Assembly (NCBI RefSeq): GCF_036226405.1
Contig: NZ_CP108464.1
Coordinates: 8,494,001 to 8,558,000, forward strand
From: Streptomyces sp. NBC_01260
GTDB lineage: Bacteria; Actinomycetota; Actinomycetes; Streptomycetales; Streptomycetaceae
Reading direction: 5' to 3'
DNA: 64,000 nt
Positions 36,171 to 48,131 of this stretch are shown piece by piece. The notes under the pieces are model-generated. The model was not told the DNA's origin and ran no database searches. It saw nothing but the letters and a program-made list of their open reading frames with translations. Within the stretch, counting starts at the first letter, position 1, and every line of letters starts with the position of its first letter. The translations under genes were made by a program, and so were the position numbers.

Positions 36171-36200
36171 TCACCCGGAGATGTCGTCGTCACCCGCCAT
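36171..36200 (-). CDS. nine-residue leader peptide candidate for the ABC-F gene
   Basis: ATG at 36200 preceded by GGAGGAG at 7 bases, one of the strongest ribosome binding sites in the window. It reads M-A-G-D-D-D-I-S-G and stops at TGA 36171-36173. A strong site driving only nine codons, followed by two stem-loops and an ABC-F gene, is the architecture of ribosome-stalling attenuators. No experimental precedent for this exact peptide is known to me. Confidence 0.5.
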   Translation of the reverse strand: MAGDDDISG

Positions 36201-36295
36201 GTCTGATCTCCTCCGTACACGCTGAACAGCGTGACCACACTAACAGGCGTGCCGCAACCGGGCTTTCTGAGCGGCGCCGACCGTTGCGAGAGGGC

Positions 36296-37582
36296 TCACC
36301 GAGCACCGGCAGGCGAACCGATGACAACCGTGCGCGCCCACGCGGGCGGTGAGTCCGGTACGTCATCGGGACGGTCCTCGCTCCACGACCCGCGTGAGTG
36401 CTGCCGGGGGAACAGACCGACCACCGTCCGGCACGCCGGCCGCGCGGCGGGCCACGGCGTCTGCCCGTCCGTGAGGACCACGACGACGTCAGGACGGGGC
36501 CGTGCCCGCAGCGCCTTGGTGAAACCCGAGCGCAGATCCGTGCCCCCACCGCCCACCAGGGGAATTCCCTCGGCACGGCACAGCGGGTGCACGACCCCGG
36601 CAGCCGCGTCGCACGACAGGACGGTGACCAGGTCCCGGCGGCCGCCCACGGCGCGGGAGATCGAGGCGACCTCCAGGAGCGCGCTGCCCAGTTCGGCGTC
36701 ACTGACCGAACCGGAGGTGTCGATGACCACCGAGACCCGGGGCGGCCGGCGACGGAGGCTCGGCAGAACGGCGCCGGGCACCCCGGCCGAGCGTCGGGAC
36801 GGGCGGCCGTAGCTGTAGTCCTGGCCGGCGCCGGAGCCCGAGGCCGCCGAGCGCACGGCCGCCCCCAGCAACTCCCGCCACGCCTGCGGCGGGTGGAACG
36901 CCTCCTCCGCCCACCGCTGCCACCCCTTCGGGGCGTCCCCCGGGCGGCCGGTGATGCCCTGGGCCACCCGGAAGCGAACCGCGTCCCGTTCCTGCGCGCT
37001 GAGGCCGTGCGACCCGTCCGGTCCCAGGTCCCACTCCCTTTCCAGCCCGTCGGCCCCACTGCCGCAGTCCAGCCAGGCCAGGCTCTGGGTGCGCGGCCCC
37101 AGCCGGAACTGGCGCAGGTAGTCCTCCATGAGCTCCCCCTCGGGGAGCCCCAGGGCCTTCGGGCCGACGGCGCCTTCAGGCCGGGCCAGCCCCTCGCCGA
37201 ACACGTCGTCGTTGATCTCGCAGTCCGCGGCGATGTTCATCCGCAGCCGTTCCCCGGGACCGGTCAGCCCCCGTTCCCGCGCGACCCGGTCACCGCGTCC
37301 GTGATGGTCGCGCAGCAGATGCGAGATCTCGTGCACCCACACCCCGGCCAGCTCCTCCACCGGGGTCGCCGCCACGAACGCCGGGGAGACGTAGCACCGC
37401 CAGTGCCGGTCGACGGCCATGGTCGGCACCCGCCGCGATTCGACGGTGTGCAGCGCGAACAGTGCCGTCGCCAAGTAGGGGCGGACCCGGGCGGCGTGCA
37501 GCCGGGCGGCGAAGAGCTTGCCGAGGTCCAGCGGTACGGGCGCGGTCGGCGTTCCGGGTGTTCCCGGCGTCCTGAAGGTCAT
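36296..37582 (-). CDS. metallopeptidase-like/VWA-like protein paired with MoxR ATPase
   Basis: 428 residues; the ATG at 37582 overlaps the TGA of the MoxR gene (ATGA). The N-terminal part (about 10-230) is the putative metallopeptidase domain (DUF2201-type), with zinc motif HEISH followed by LLRDHHGRGD and CEINDD. The C-terminal part (about 270-400) is VWA-like with the metal-site motif VVIDTSGSVSD and TDGQTPWP. MoxR-VWA pairs act as chaperones that insert metals or activate enzymes. The protein is cytoplasmic. It is the last gene of a three-gene set with the unknown protein at 38905. Confidence 0.85.
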   Translation of the reverse strand: MTFRTPGTPGTPTAPVPLDLGKLFAARLHAARVRPYLATALFALHTVESRRVPTMAVDRHWRCYVSPAFVAATPVEELAGVWVHEISHLLRDHHGRGDRVARERGLTGPGERLRMNIAADCEINDDVFGEGLARPEGAVGPKALGLPEGELMEDYLRQFRLGPRTQSLAWLDCGSGADGLEREWDLGPDGSHGLSAQERDAVRFRVAQGITGRPGDAPKGWQRWAEEAFHPPQAWRELLGAAVRSAASGSGAGQDYSYGRPSRRSAGVPGAVLPSLRRRPPRVSVVIDTSGSVSDAELGSALLEVASISRAVGGRRDLVTVLSCDAAAGVVHPLCRAEGIPLVGGGGTDLRSGFTKALRARPRPDVVVVLTDGQTPWPAARPACRTVVGLFPRQHSRGSWSEDRPDDVPDSPPAWARTVVIGSPAGAR

Positions 37583-38844
37583 CGGCGGGCCTGCGCGGCG
37601 GCCGCGGTCCGGGTCGCCGCCCGGTCCGCCCGCCGGGACAGTGACACGACTCCGGCCAGCTGCTCGATCGAGGCGGGAACGTCCCAGTCCTCCTGGCGCA
37701 ACGAGGCGAGTGTGGTCGCGGGGACGACCACCAGATCCGGGGCCCCGGTCTCCAGCGCCCGGACCAGGAGCGCCCACGCCGCGTCCCAGCGGGACTTCTC
37801 CGGGCGATTGCGGACCGCGGCCACCACACCGTCGAGCACGGCCTGACGCAGATCCCCCCGCTCGGGCAGGGCGGCGTGCGCCGGGTCGGCGAGCAGGGTC
37901 TCGGGATCGGGGAGGTCCATCCGGTCCAGACCCGCCAGCAGCTCCAGCCCCGGACCGTCCCCCACCGTGCCTCTGACCAGTGCGGAGAGCACATCCCGGG
38001 AAGAACCGGCCGCGGTCGCGAAGGCGATCAGCGACAGCGTCATGTCCCAGGTTCGGGGCGACGGCCAAGGACCGCCCCGGCGCGCCTCGTTGCTGGGCAG
38101 CCGGTGTACGAGCGCGGGGCGGGCGGAGAGAAGCCCGCACACCGCACGGCGGGCGAAGTCCACCGCCTCCGGCAGCCTCTCCGGGGCGAGCCGTGGCAGC
38201 GTCGCGCGGGGCCAGGTCCCACCGAGGCCGCGTACGACGACCTCGTGGTCGTGGGTCCACTGAAGATGGACGAACCGGTTGGCCAGGGGCGGGCTCAGTT
38301 CCCAGCCGTCGGCGGCCGACGACCGCGGGTTGGCGGCCGCCACGATCCGTACCTCGGACGGCAGTTGCAGGGAGCCGATCCGCCGTTCGAGCACCAGGCG
38401 GAGCAGGGCGGCCTGAACGGCCGGGGCGGCGGTGGACAGTTCGTCCAGGAACAGCAGCCCGCGCCCGGCCCGTACGAGCCGCACGGCCCAGTCCGGCGGG
38501 GCCATCGGAACACCCTGTTCCGCGGGATCGTCCCCGACGATGGGCAGTCCCGAGAAGTCGGACGGCTCGTGCACACTGGCGATGACGGTGGTCAGCGGCA
38601 GATCCAGGGCCGCGGCAAGCTGGGTCAGGGCAGCGGTCTTGCCGATTCCCGGCTCACCCCACAGGACCACCGGCAGGTCGGCGGCCACGGCCAGGGTCAA
38701 CGCCTCCAGCTGCGTGTCGGGGCGCGGTTCGGTTCCGGTGTCGCGCAGCAGGGCCAGCAACTCACCGGCGACGTCGAGCTGGGGGACGTCGGCGGCCGGG
38801 CCGGCAGAGGTCTCGGTCGATGAGAACGGGGCGTATGCGGGCAT
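37579..38844 (-). CDS. MoxR-type AAA+ ATPase
   Basis: 421 residues, ATG at 38844 with AGGTG upstream. Walker A GEPGIGKTAAL (about 62-72), Walker B GLLFLDELSTA (about 127-137), sensor 1 AAANPRSSA, and an Arg-rich lid. It is the ATPase partner of the downstream VWA-like protein. The C-terminal 120 residues (LLAGLDRMDLPDPETLL onward) are family-specific. The gene lies 61 bases after the unknown gene and is translationally coupled to the VWA gene. Confidence 0.88.
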   Translation of the reverse strand: MPAYAPFSSTETSAGPAADVPQLDVAGELLALLRDTGTEPRPDTQLEALTLAVAADLPVVLWGEPGIGKTAALTQLAAALDLPLTTVIASVHEPSDFSGLPIVGDDPAEQGVPMAPPDWAVRLVRAGRGLLFLDELSTAAPAVQAALLRLVLERRIGSLQLPSEVRIVAAANPRSSAADGWELSPPLANRFVHLQWTHDHEVVVRGLGGTWPRATLPRLAPERLPEAVDFARRAVCGLLSARPALVHRLPSNEARRGGPWPSPRTWDMTLSLIAFATAAGSSRDVLSALVRGTVGDGPGLELLAGLDRMDLPDPETLLADPAHAALPERGDLRQAVLDGVVAAVRNRPEKSRWDAAWALLVRALETGAPDLVVVPATTLASLRQEDWDVPASIEQLAGVVSLSRRADRAATRTAAAAQARR

Positions 38845-38904
38845 GTCTGATCACCTATGGGGTTCGTGGTGGGGCGCGTGGGCGCGAAGGGCAGGGCCCT
38901 CGGG

Positions 38905-40314
38905 TCAGTGGAAGGCCGCGAGGCGCGGGCGGGAGCTGTGGTCACGGGACCGGAGACGATCCGGAGGGATCCGGTCGGGCCCGGGACCGCCGCCGGTCAG
39001 GCCGGCCCTGAACAGTCCGTAGGTGACCCGCCGCAGCGCGGCCGCCTCCAGTTCGTCCCGCAGGGCGCCGCTGCGCAGCATCGCGTCGGGGCCCAGCAGG
39101 CCCTCGACGACGGCCAGCGCACCGGAGGTGTCGCCATGGACCAGCCGTTCCCGGACACCGGCCAGGCAGTGCGGATGGCGGTGCGCCTCGTCGATGGCGC
39201 GCAGGCAGGGGAGCGGGGTACCGGTCAGGGCGACCAGCAGCTCCTCGCGGCGGATCTCGGCCGGATCGTGGTCGAGGGGCGCCAGCACCCCGTTGACCAG
39301 GCCGATCCGATGCTGAGCGCCCCGGCACTCGACGAGGCGCGGTCGTCCCGCCCGGTCCCGATCCCGGCCGGGACCGGACGGTGAATGACCCGGTACCAAC
39401 GCCGAGGCGACCAGCGGGTGCAGCCCGTCGGCCTCGATCGCACCGGCACGGAGCAGTTCCAGGTCGGGTGGCACCCAGGTCGCCGCGTCGGGCAGGACCG
39501 GCAGCGCGGAGGCGGCCGCGTCCGTGGACGCCGCCGAGATCCGCAACGCGGGCGGCCCGTGACCGTCCCCGTCCACCACCGGTTCCAGGATCAGCCGGCG
39601 CCGGGCCCCGCACCGCACGGTGACGGGTCCGGTGGGGAGCCCCTCGGCACGGAGCAGAATTCCGGCCTCGTCCCCCCACCGGTCAACGGCGCAGCGGAGC
39701 AGTCGCGGCATCGGTACCAGCAGCTGCGGGTTCAGCGCATGACGGCCGTGGGCGGGCGGCCGATCGGCCCCGGAGCGGCTCCGCAGCTCGTCGGCCCTGC
39801 GGGCATCCCACAGGTGACGGTGCAGGTCGAGGCGGAACCGCCGGCTGGGATGGGGGTGCGGGTGCCGGCGCGTACCGGCGTCGGAGAGGGATCCGTCCCA
39901 CAGCGCGAGGCTGATGCGCTGTCCGCCGTCCGCCCAGGCAGGCGGGGTCCGGACCACGAGTCGCACCGGGCACGGGCCGTCACGGCCTTCGGCGTCGTAC
40001 TGGGCCAGAGCGATGGTCAGCCCCGGGCGCAGCAGCCCGTCAGGAGCGATTCTCGGCAGGTGCCAGCGCAACAGGTCGGGCGCCAGATGCCGGAGATCGA
40101 CACGGATGCGGGCCGCGAGGTCGCGGCCGTGAACGCACGCGACGGAACGCAGATTCAGATCTACGTCGATGCCTGCGGCAGCACATGCGCCTGTCCAGTC
40201 CCCGGCGGAACGGCGGGCGGTCGCAGTGTCGATCATGGAGGGCGGCACGGCGAACTCACGCACGCGCAGCCAGTAGGAAAAGCGGGAATCCCGGTTCGCG
40301 GTCTCAGTGAGCAT
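38905..40314 (-). CDS. unknown protein of the MoxR-VWA set
   Basis: 469 residues from the ATG at 40314 (AAGGTG at 7 bases; GTG at 40320 also opens the frame). No known domain recognised. It begins MLTETANRDSRFSYWL and has no signal peptide or membrane segment. The middle is rich in Arg, His and Pro (RRHPHPHPSRRFRLDLHRHLW). The C-terminal part looks alpha-helical (REELLVALTGTPLPCLRAIDEA). The fixed position upstream of the MoxR and VWA genes suggests it is their substrate or adaptor. Function unknown. Confidence 0.72.
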   Translation of the reverse strand: MLTETANRDSRFSYWLRVREFAVPPSMIDTATARRSAGDWTGACAAAGIDVDLNLRSVACVHGRDLAARIRVDLRHLAPDLLRWHLPRIAPDGLLRPGLTIALAQYDAEGRDGPCPVRLVVRTPPAWADGGQRISLALWDGSLSDAGTRRHPHPHPSRRFRLDLHRHLWDARRADELRSRSGADRPPAHGRHALNPQLLVPMPRLLRCAVDRWGDEAGILLRAEGLPTGPVTVRCGARRRLILEPVVDGDGHGPPALRISAASTDAAASALPVLPDAATWVPPDLELLRAGAIEADGLHPLVASALVPGHSPSGPGRDRDRAGRPRLVECRGAQHRIGLVNGVLAPLDHDPAEIRREELLVALTGTPLPCLRAIDEAHRHPHCLAGVRERLVHGDTSGALAVVEGLLGPDAMLRSGALRDELEAAALRRVTYGLFRAGLTGGGPGPDRIPPDRLRSRDHSSRPRLAAFH

Positions 40315-40437
40315 CAGCACTCACCTTGCGCGGACGGGTCCCCCAATCTGTGAACAGAGTGAGTCGTCATCGCGGTGATCGTATCGCTCCGGGCACCGAA
40401 CTGCCAGGGCGCCGGCCGAACTGCCGTGCGGCGGGGC

Positions 40438-41187
40438 TCAGTCGGGGAGCGACAGCCCCATGGTCACGCGCATCGCCGACGACAGCAGCCCGGCGCGGAC
40501 CCGGCTGGTCCGGTACATCCGGTCCGACCGGAAGGAGATACCGAGCGAACCGATCTGGGCACCGCTGTACACCGGCACGGCGACGCAGGTCGTACCGCGA
40601 GCGTACTCCTCCCGGTCCATGACGACCGGCGCTGCCGGTGACGAGTCGAGCTGCCGCAGCAGCTCCTCCCTGCGCGTGATCGTGCGGGGCGTGAGACCGG
40701 TCAGGGAGTGCCGGGAGAAGTACTCGGCGCGCGCCTTCCCGTCCATTTCGCGCAGCACGCTCTTCCCGAGAGCCGTGGCGTGTCCCGCGTCCTGGAATCC
40801 GACCCAGCGATCCACGCGTGGCACCTGAGTGCTGTCGGCGATCTCCATGACACGGATTTCGCCCTCCTCGTACAGCGACAGATAGACCGCGGCCGAGAGT
40901 TCGTCCCGCAGGGACGTCAGGACGGGCCGGACACGATCCAGCTGCTCCAGGGAAGAGTGGTCGGGGGAGAGGGTGAACGCGCCGTCGTCCAGCTCGGTCA
41001 GGTAGCCGTCCCGCGCGAGTGCCTTCAGCAGCCGCTGGGCGGTGGCCAGGGGCAGCCCCGCCTCCCGGGCCAGCTGCTGCACGGGTACTTCCGCCGCGTG
41101 CGCCCCTGCCGCCTCCATCACTCGGAGAGCACGCTGGACGTTCGCGGTGAGCTCGGGGCCCGCCTCGTCACCCATGCCCATAAGCAT
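40438..41187 (-). CDS. IclR-family transcriptional regulator
   Basis: 249 residues from the first of three close ATGs (41187, 41181, 41175). The N-terminal winged helix (about 15-70: ALRVMEAAGAHAAEVPVQQLAREAGLPLATAQRLLKAL) is followed by the IclR effector domain (ALGKSVL, GLTPRTIT, REEYARGTTCVAVPVY, GSLGISF). It binds a small ligand and regulates a nearby gene. Candidate targets are itself and the divergent VOC-uvrA-like pair, whose promoter shares the 286-base gap. No clear operator was seen there. Confidence 0.88.
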   Translation of the reverse strand: MLMGMGDEAGPELTANVQRALRVMEAAGAHAAEVPVQQLAREAGLPLATAQRLLKALARDGYLTELDDGAFTLSPDHSSLEQLDRVRPVLTSLRDELSAAVYLSLYEEGEIRVMEIADSTQVPRVDRWVGFQDAGHATALGKSVLREMDGKARAEYFSRHSLTGLTPRTITRREELLRQLDSSPAAPVVMDREEYARGTTCVAVPVYSGAQIGSLGISFRSDRMYRTSRVRAGLLSSAMRVTMGLSLPD

Positions 41188-41473
41188 GGACCCGGTGCCG
41201 GAAGGCGGCAATACGTCCTGTGTACGGCCCTGACCTGGGGCGCGTGCAGCGATGAAGGGACGTCGCGCGGTCCGGGACGGCTGACCGGACCGATCAGGAA
41301 TGGAGAAGCGCGGCCACCGAGCCGCAGCTAGCGTGATGGCCAGACAGCGAGCGACTGGCCACCGCGGCCGAGAAACCGAACGCCGACCGCGACCGCCGGT
41401 TCCGCGCCCAGCTGCCGGCTCGGCGCGACCGTCCACACCGGGCCGATGTGCCCCACGAACCACAGGAGCGACC

Positions 41474-41836
41474 ATGACCAGCTCGTCCACCCAGGGGATC
41501 AAGACCGTTCTGCATCCCGTGTCCGACCTGGCGGCGGCCAAGGCGGTGTACACGGCGCTGCTCGGTGTACCGCCGCAGGCCGACGAGTCCTACTACGTCG
41601 GCTTCGAGGCCGGGGGCCAGCACATCGGGCTGGTGCCGGCCGGGGGACCGCAGAGCATGACCTCACCCGTGGCCTACTGGCACGTGCCGGACATCGAGGC
41701 GAAGCTGGCCGAGGTCACCGCTGCGGGCGCCACCGTGAAGGAGCCCGCGCACGATGTCGGAGGCGGACGCCTGGTGGCGACCGTCACCGATCCCGACGGT
41801 AACGTCCTCGGGTTGCTTCAGGACGCTGAGCGCTGA
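41474..41836 (+). CDS. VOC-fold (glyoxalase/bleomycin-resistance type) protein
   Basis: 120 residues, ATG at 41474 with CAGGAG upstream. Two beta-alpha-beta-beta-beta modules: TVLHPVSDLAAAKAVYTALLG first and ARHDVGGGR-like VKEPAHDVGGGRLVATVTDPDGN second. Metal or substrate binding by family; the usual Glu/His set is only partly visible, so it may bind a ligand rather than catalyse. It precedes the UvrA-like gene by 93 bases on the same strand, and both may serve drug tolerance. Confidence 0.85.
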   Translation: MTSSSTQGIKTVLHPVSDLAAAKAVYTALLGVPPQADESYYVGFEAGGQHIGLVPAGGPQSMTSPVAYWHVPDIEAKLAEVTAAGATVKEPAHDVGGGRLVATVTDPDGNVLGLLQDAER

Positions 41837-41929
41837 ACCGCCGGCCGTGCGTCCGTGACCGTGGGTGAATGCGCGACGGGGGTCGCGCATCGCGGCCCTT
41901 ACCGACAGACAGATGGAGAATCGATAAGT

Positions 41930-44298
<2,369 letters not shown>

Positions 44299-44314
<16 letters not shown>

Positions 44315-45120
44315 GGAAGGCCCTGACCGAGGCCCTCGGCTGCCGCCGTCCTGCCCGGTGTGTCCGGGAAGGCGGGGTGGTCGCCGAGGCGCCTCACGTA
44401 GTCCCGGAGCCGGGGGTGGCCGCCAAGGGTGCCGGCCGGGCCGAGATGGACGAGCGCCACCCACAGGTCCACATCCGCAGCGGTCAGCTCCTCGCCCAGC
44501 ACGTAGGGCCGCAGGGCGAGGTGGTGATTCAGCAGGTCCAGCGCCGCCGAACGCTCCGAGGGCCCGGCGGCCGGGGTGACGTCGCGGTCCAGCAGGTCGC
44601 GGAGGGCTTCGATGTCCGCGGCGAGGCCCGGCGGGCGCAGGGAGGAGGGGCAGGCCTCGTCGTGGCCGGACAGCAGGCCCGCGAGGTCGCGGAGGATGTC
44701 GGGGGTGTGGTTGCTGACGATGCGTCCGCTCCACCGGTCGCACAGGGCGGGCGCCGTCAGCGCTCCGTCGTAGTGGTGCATCGTGGCCTCGTACGCGCTG
44801 CGCAGCGAGGCGTACGCATCGGGTGTCTCGGCGGGGTGTCCCAGGAGTGTGGTGGCGACCGAGTCCTTGAGGCCGAGCAGACCGAGGGTGATCGAGATGC
44901 GGAGAGAGCGCGGACAACTCGACGACAGGAAAAGCTCGTAGCGGTGCGGTGCCGGGTAGAAGCCGCCGGCCAGGCCGACGCCGATACGGCTGTGGATGCG
45001 GGAGGACCGCACCGCGGCCGTGGGGCGAAGGCGTGGGGCGAACGCGATCGCCCCGGGTGAAATGGGTTCGCACGTAGCTGAGTTGTCTGTGCTGGAACTG
45101 CGAGAAGCTGTCTCGGGCAT
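44299..45120 (-). CDS. GST-like protein related to the Xi class (glutathionyl-hydroquinone reductase type)
   Basis: 273 residues from the ATG at 45120, AGGAG at 6 bases. The N-terminal part reads GGFYPAPHRYELFLSSSCPRSLR; the Cys-Pro sits where Xi-class enzymes carry the catalytic CPWAHR. The C-terminal helical domain contains EELTAADVDLWVALVHLGPA and LRDYVRRLGDHPAF. Streptomycetes use mycothiol, not glutathione, so the thiol partner is uncertain. A short leader peptide frame lies 154 bases upstream on the same strand. Confidence 0.75.
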
Positions 45121-45274
45121 GACTCTCCTATGGGAATCACTGTGGGAATCCCTGCGGGAACGAGGAAGCCGCCGCCGCCGCCTCGTGGGCACCAGCGGCC
45201 GGATGTCGACCGACTGCGCTTTCGTACCGGTCCGGATGGAACGGGCGGGCCGGTACGCGTCCGGGAATGCCGGG

Positions 45275-45325
45275 CTAGTAAGCGCTGGAGACCCGCTGCA
45301 GATCGATGTGCAGACGCCTCGTCAA
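45275..45325 (-). CDS. leader peptide, HxDLxRVxSA family, before the GST-like gene
   Basis: A TTG at 45325 preceded by AGGAA encodes a 16-residue peptide ending HIDLQRVSSAY, then TAG. Its core matches the short leader peptides found upstream of sulfur-related genes in streptomycetes. It lacks the terminal Cys that the other two copies have. It lies in the 5' leader of the GST-like gene. Confidence 0.65.
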   Translation of the reverse strand: MTRRLHIDLQRVSSAY

Positions 45326-45800
45326 GCCGTTCCTGGGCAATTCCCACCGGTCCCGACTTCGGGGCTCGCGAGACGCGAGACCACGCTTGCCCCGCCGCAC
45401 CGGCAGGACCCGGTCGTCACCCGGGGCACCCCGTCGCGGTGGAAGGGTTGCCTGCCAGCGGGCCGGGGCCGATGAACTGCCTGAGCAGGGCGAAACCCGC
45501 ACAGGAAGCGCTGACAATCGTGACCGTCCATGTCAGTTTCGGTGCCCCACGTGACGCCGTCAAGAAGGCCGGACGGGCCGTCTCGCCTGGTGGTCACCGG
45601 CGTTGACATTCCCTCGGGGGCCATGCCTAACTTGCGGCGCGGACCGGTGATGAGCGTCAGGAAATTCTCTGGTGCGGCAGTCGGCAACCCTCGTACGCGG
45701 TGGGGTGCCCGGGTTCGGACCGGACCGGTGGACGTTCGGCAGACGTGAGGCCCCGCGGGGCGGAATGGTGACGGTGAGAGCGATGCACGCAGCTGAGGGG
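45326..45800. other. 475-base divergent control region
   Basis: No gene recognised besides the leader frames. It separates the minus-strand GST leader from the plus-strand transporter leader and must hold both promoters. An inverted repeat CTGACA/TGTCAG (45511-45516 and 45531-45536) lies near the middle. Confidence 0.5.
45603..45633 (+). promoter_or_regulatory. promoter candidate for the amino acid transporter operon
   Basis: TTGACA (45603-45608) and TAACTT (45628-45633) are separated by 19 bases. The -35 matches the consensus perfectly; the spacer is long, which may mean an activator is needed. It lies about 165 bases before the Cys-rich leader peptide. Confidence 0.5.
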
Positions 45801-45911
45801 ATGGCTGCCTGGCGGTCCCGCGGCCGCGTCCTGCTGTGCGCGGACCGCTCCGTCGACCTGCAGCGCGTCAACAGCGCACTGTGTACGGCCGTTTGTCGCG
45901 TTTCCTGTTAA
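45801..45911 (+). CDS. Cys-rich leader peptide, HxDLxRVxSALC family, before the transporter
   Basis: 36 residues from the ATG at 45801 (another ATG at 45783 is in frame and better spaced from GGTGAG). The core SVDLQRVNSALC replaces the usual His with Ser, and the tail TAVCRVSC adds two Cys. Three of four Cys codons are UGU, rare in this GC-rich genome. It stops at TAA 45909-45911, 213 bases before the permease start. It fits a cysteine-sensing attenuator. Confidence 0.68.
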   Translation: MAAWRSRGRVLLCADRSVDLQRVNSALCTAVCRVSC

Positions 45912-46124
45912 GGCTGACGGCCTTCTGAGCCTCTGGCCTCCCGGCTCTCCGCTCTTCTGAGCCTCAGCTTTCCGAGTCCTTGACGTCCACCGCTGTCGCG
46001 GTGCGCCCTCTCCCCGCCCGGCCCCCGTTCCGCGCCGCTCGCCGCGTCCCGCCGATTCGTCCCTGATCGGCGCGGCGTCGCTGCCGGCCGCGGTCCGGGC
46101 TGTCCGCATCCGCTGGAGCCCTCC

Positions 46125-47125
46125 GTGAGTGAATCTCCTGGCGTCGCTGTGTCCTCGGGATCAGCGCCGCCCCCCGAGGCGGTCACCCGCCCCGGCCCAC
46201 CCTCAGCGCCGAAGCCCCTGACGGCGCAGCGGGTCCTTCCGCTGCTGCGTCCCGGCCGCTGGATCGTCACGGCCGTCGTGCTCGTGCTGGTCGCCCAGAC
46301 CGTCCACGGCCTGGCGACCAACCCCTTCTACCAGTGGGACCGGTTCCAGTACTGGTTCCTGCGGCCCACGATCCTCGAAGGCTTGCTCATCACCCTCGAA
46401 GTCACCGTGTACAGCGCCGCGTTGGGGCTGCTCGGTGGCGTACTGCTGGCACTGGCCAGACTCTCCCCGAGCCCGGTGCTGCGCGCGGTCAGCTGGGTCT
46501 ACACCTGGCTGTTCCGATCGGTGCCGCTGATCGTGGTCCTGCTGTTCCTCTACAACTTCAGCGCGCTCTACCGCACACTGAGCGTCGGAGTGCCGTTCGG
46601 CCCGGCGTTCTTCACCTTCGACGAGTCCCGCCTCGCCACCGACATGGCCGTAGCCGTCATCGGCCTGAGCCTCAATGAGGCGGCGTACGCCTCCGAAGTG
46701 GTCCGCGGCGGCATCCTCTCGGTCGATCAGGGCCAGCACGAGGCGGCCTCCGCCCTCGGCCTCCCGAGGCGGTACCAGTTCGCGAAGATCGTCTTTCCGC
46801 AGGCCCTGCGCTCCATCACCCCGAACTACGTCAACCAGCTGATCGGCCTGATCAAGGGCACCTCGCTGGTCTTCTACGTCTCGCTGCTCGACCTGTTCGG
46901 CTCCGTGCAGAGCATGGGCAGCACCTACCCCGGCGACATTGTGCCGCTGCTGCTGGTGGCCACCGCCTGGTACCTGATCCTCACCAGCGTCGTGTCCGTC
47001 ATCCAGTTCTACGTCGAGCGGTACTACGCGCGGGGCGCGCTGCGCACCCTGCCGCCGACGCCGCGGCAGAAGCTGTGGACCGGTCTCGGCGATCTACGGG
47101 CTCGGGTCCGGAAGGAGACGGCGAT

Positions 47126-47129
<4 letters not shown>
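46125..47129 (+). CDS. polar amino acid ABC transporter permease
   Basis: 334 residues; GTG at 46125 with GGAG upstream. A Pro-rich cytoplasmic N-terminus is followed by about six membrane segments. [24 protein letters not shown] is the EAA loop contacting the ATPase; [24 protein letters not shown] is typical of the His/Glu/Gln/Arg-type (HEAT) permease family. It imports an amino acid; the leader upstream hints at cystine or another sulfur compound. ATGA overlap with the ATPase gene. Confidence 0.88.
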
Positions 47130-48001
<872 letters not shown>

Positions 48002-48131
48002 TCCCACCTCCGGGCGCCCGCCTGTCGCTCCACGGCGTGACCCCGCGCCCCGCGCCGCCGGGCCCCGCCCGCACTCCCACCCCGCACTCCCGTCCCGTAC
48101 ACCCTCACCGCACCCGACAAGGACAGCCACC

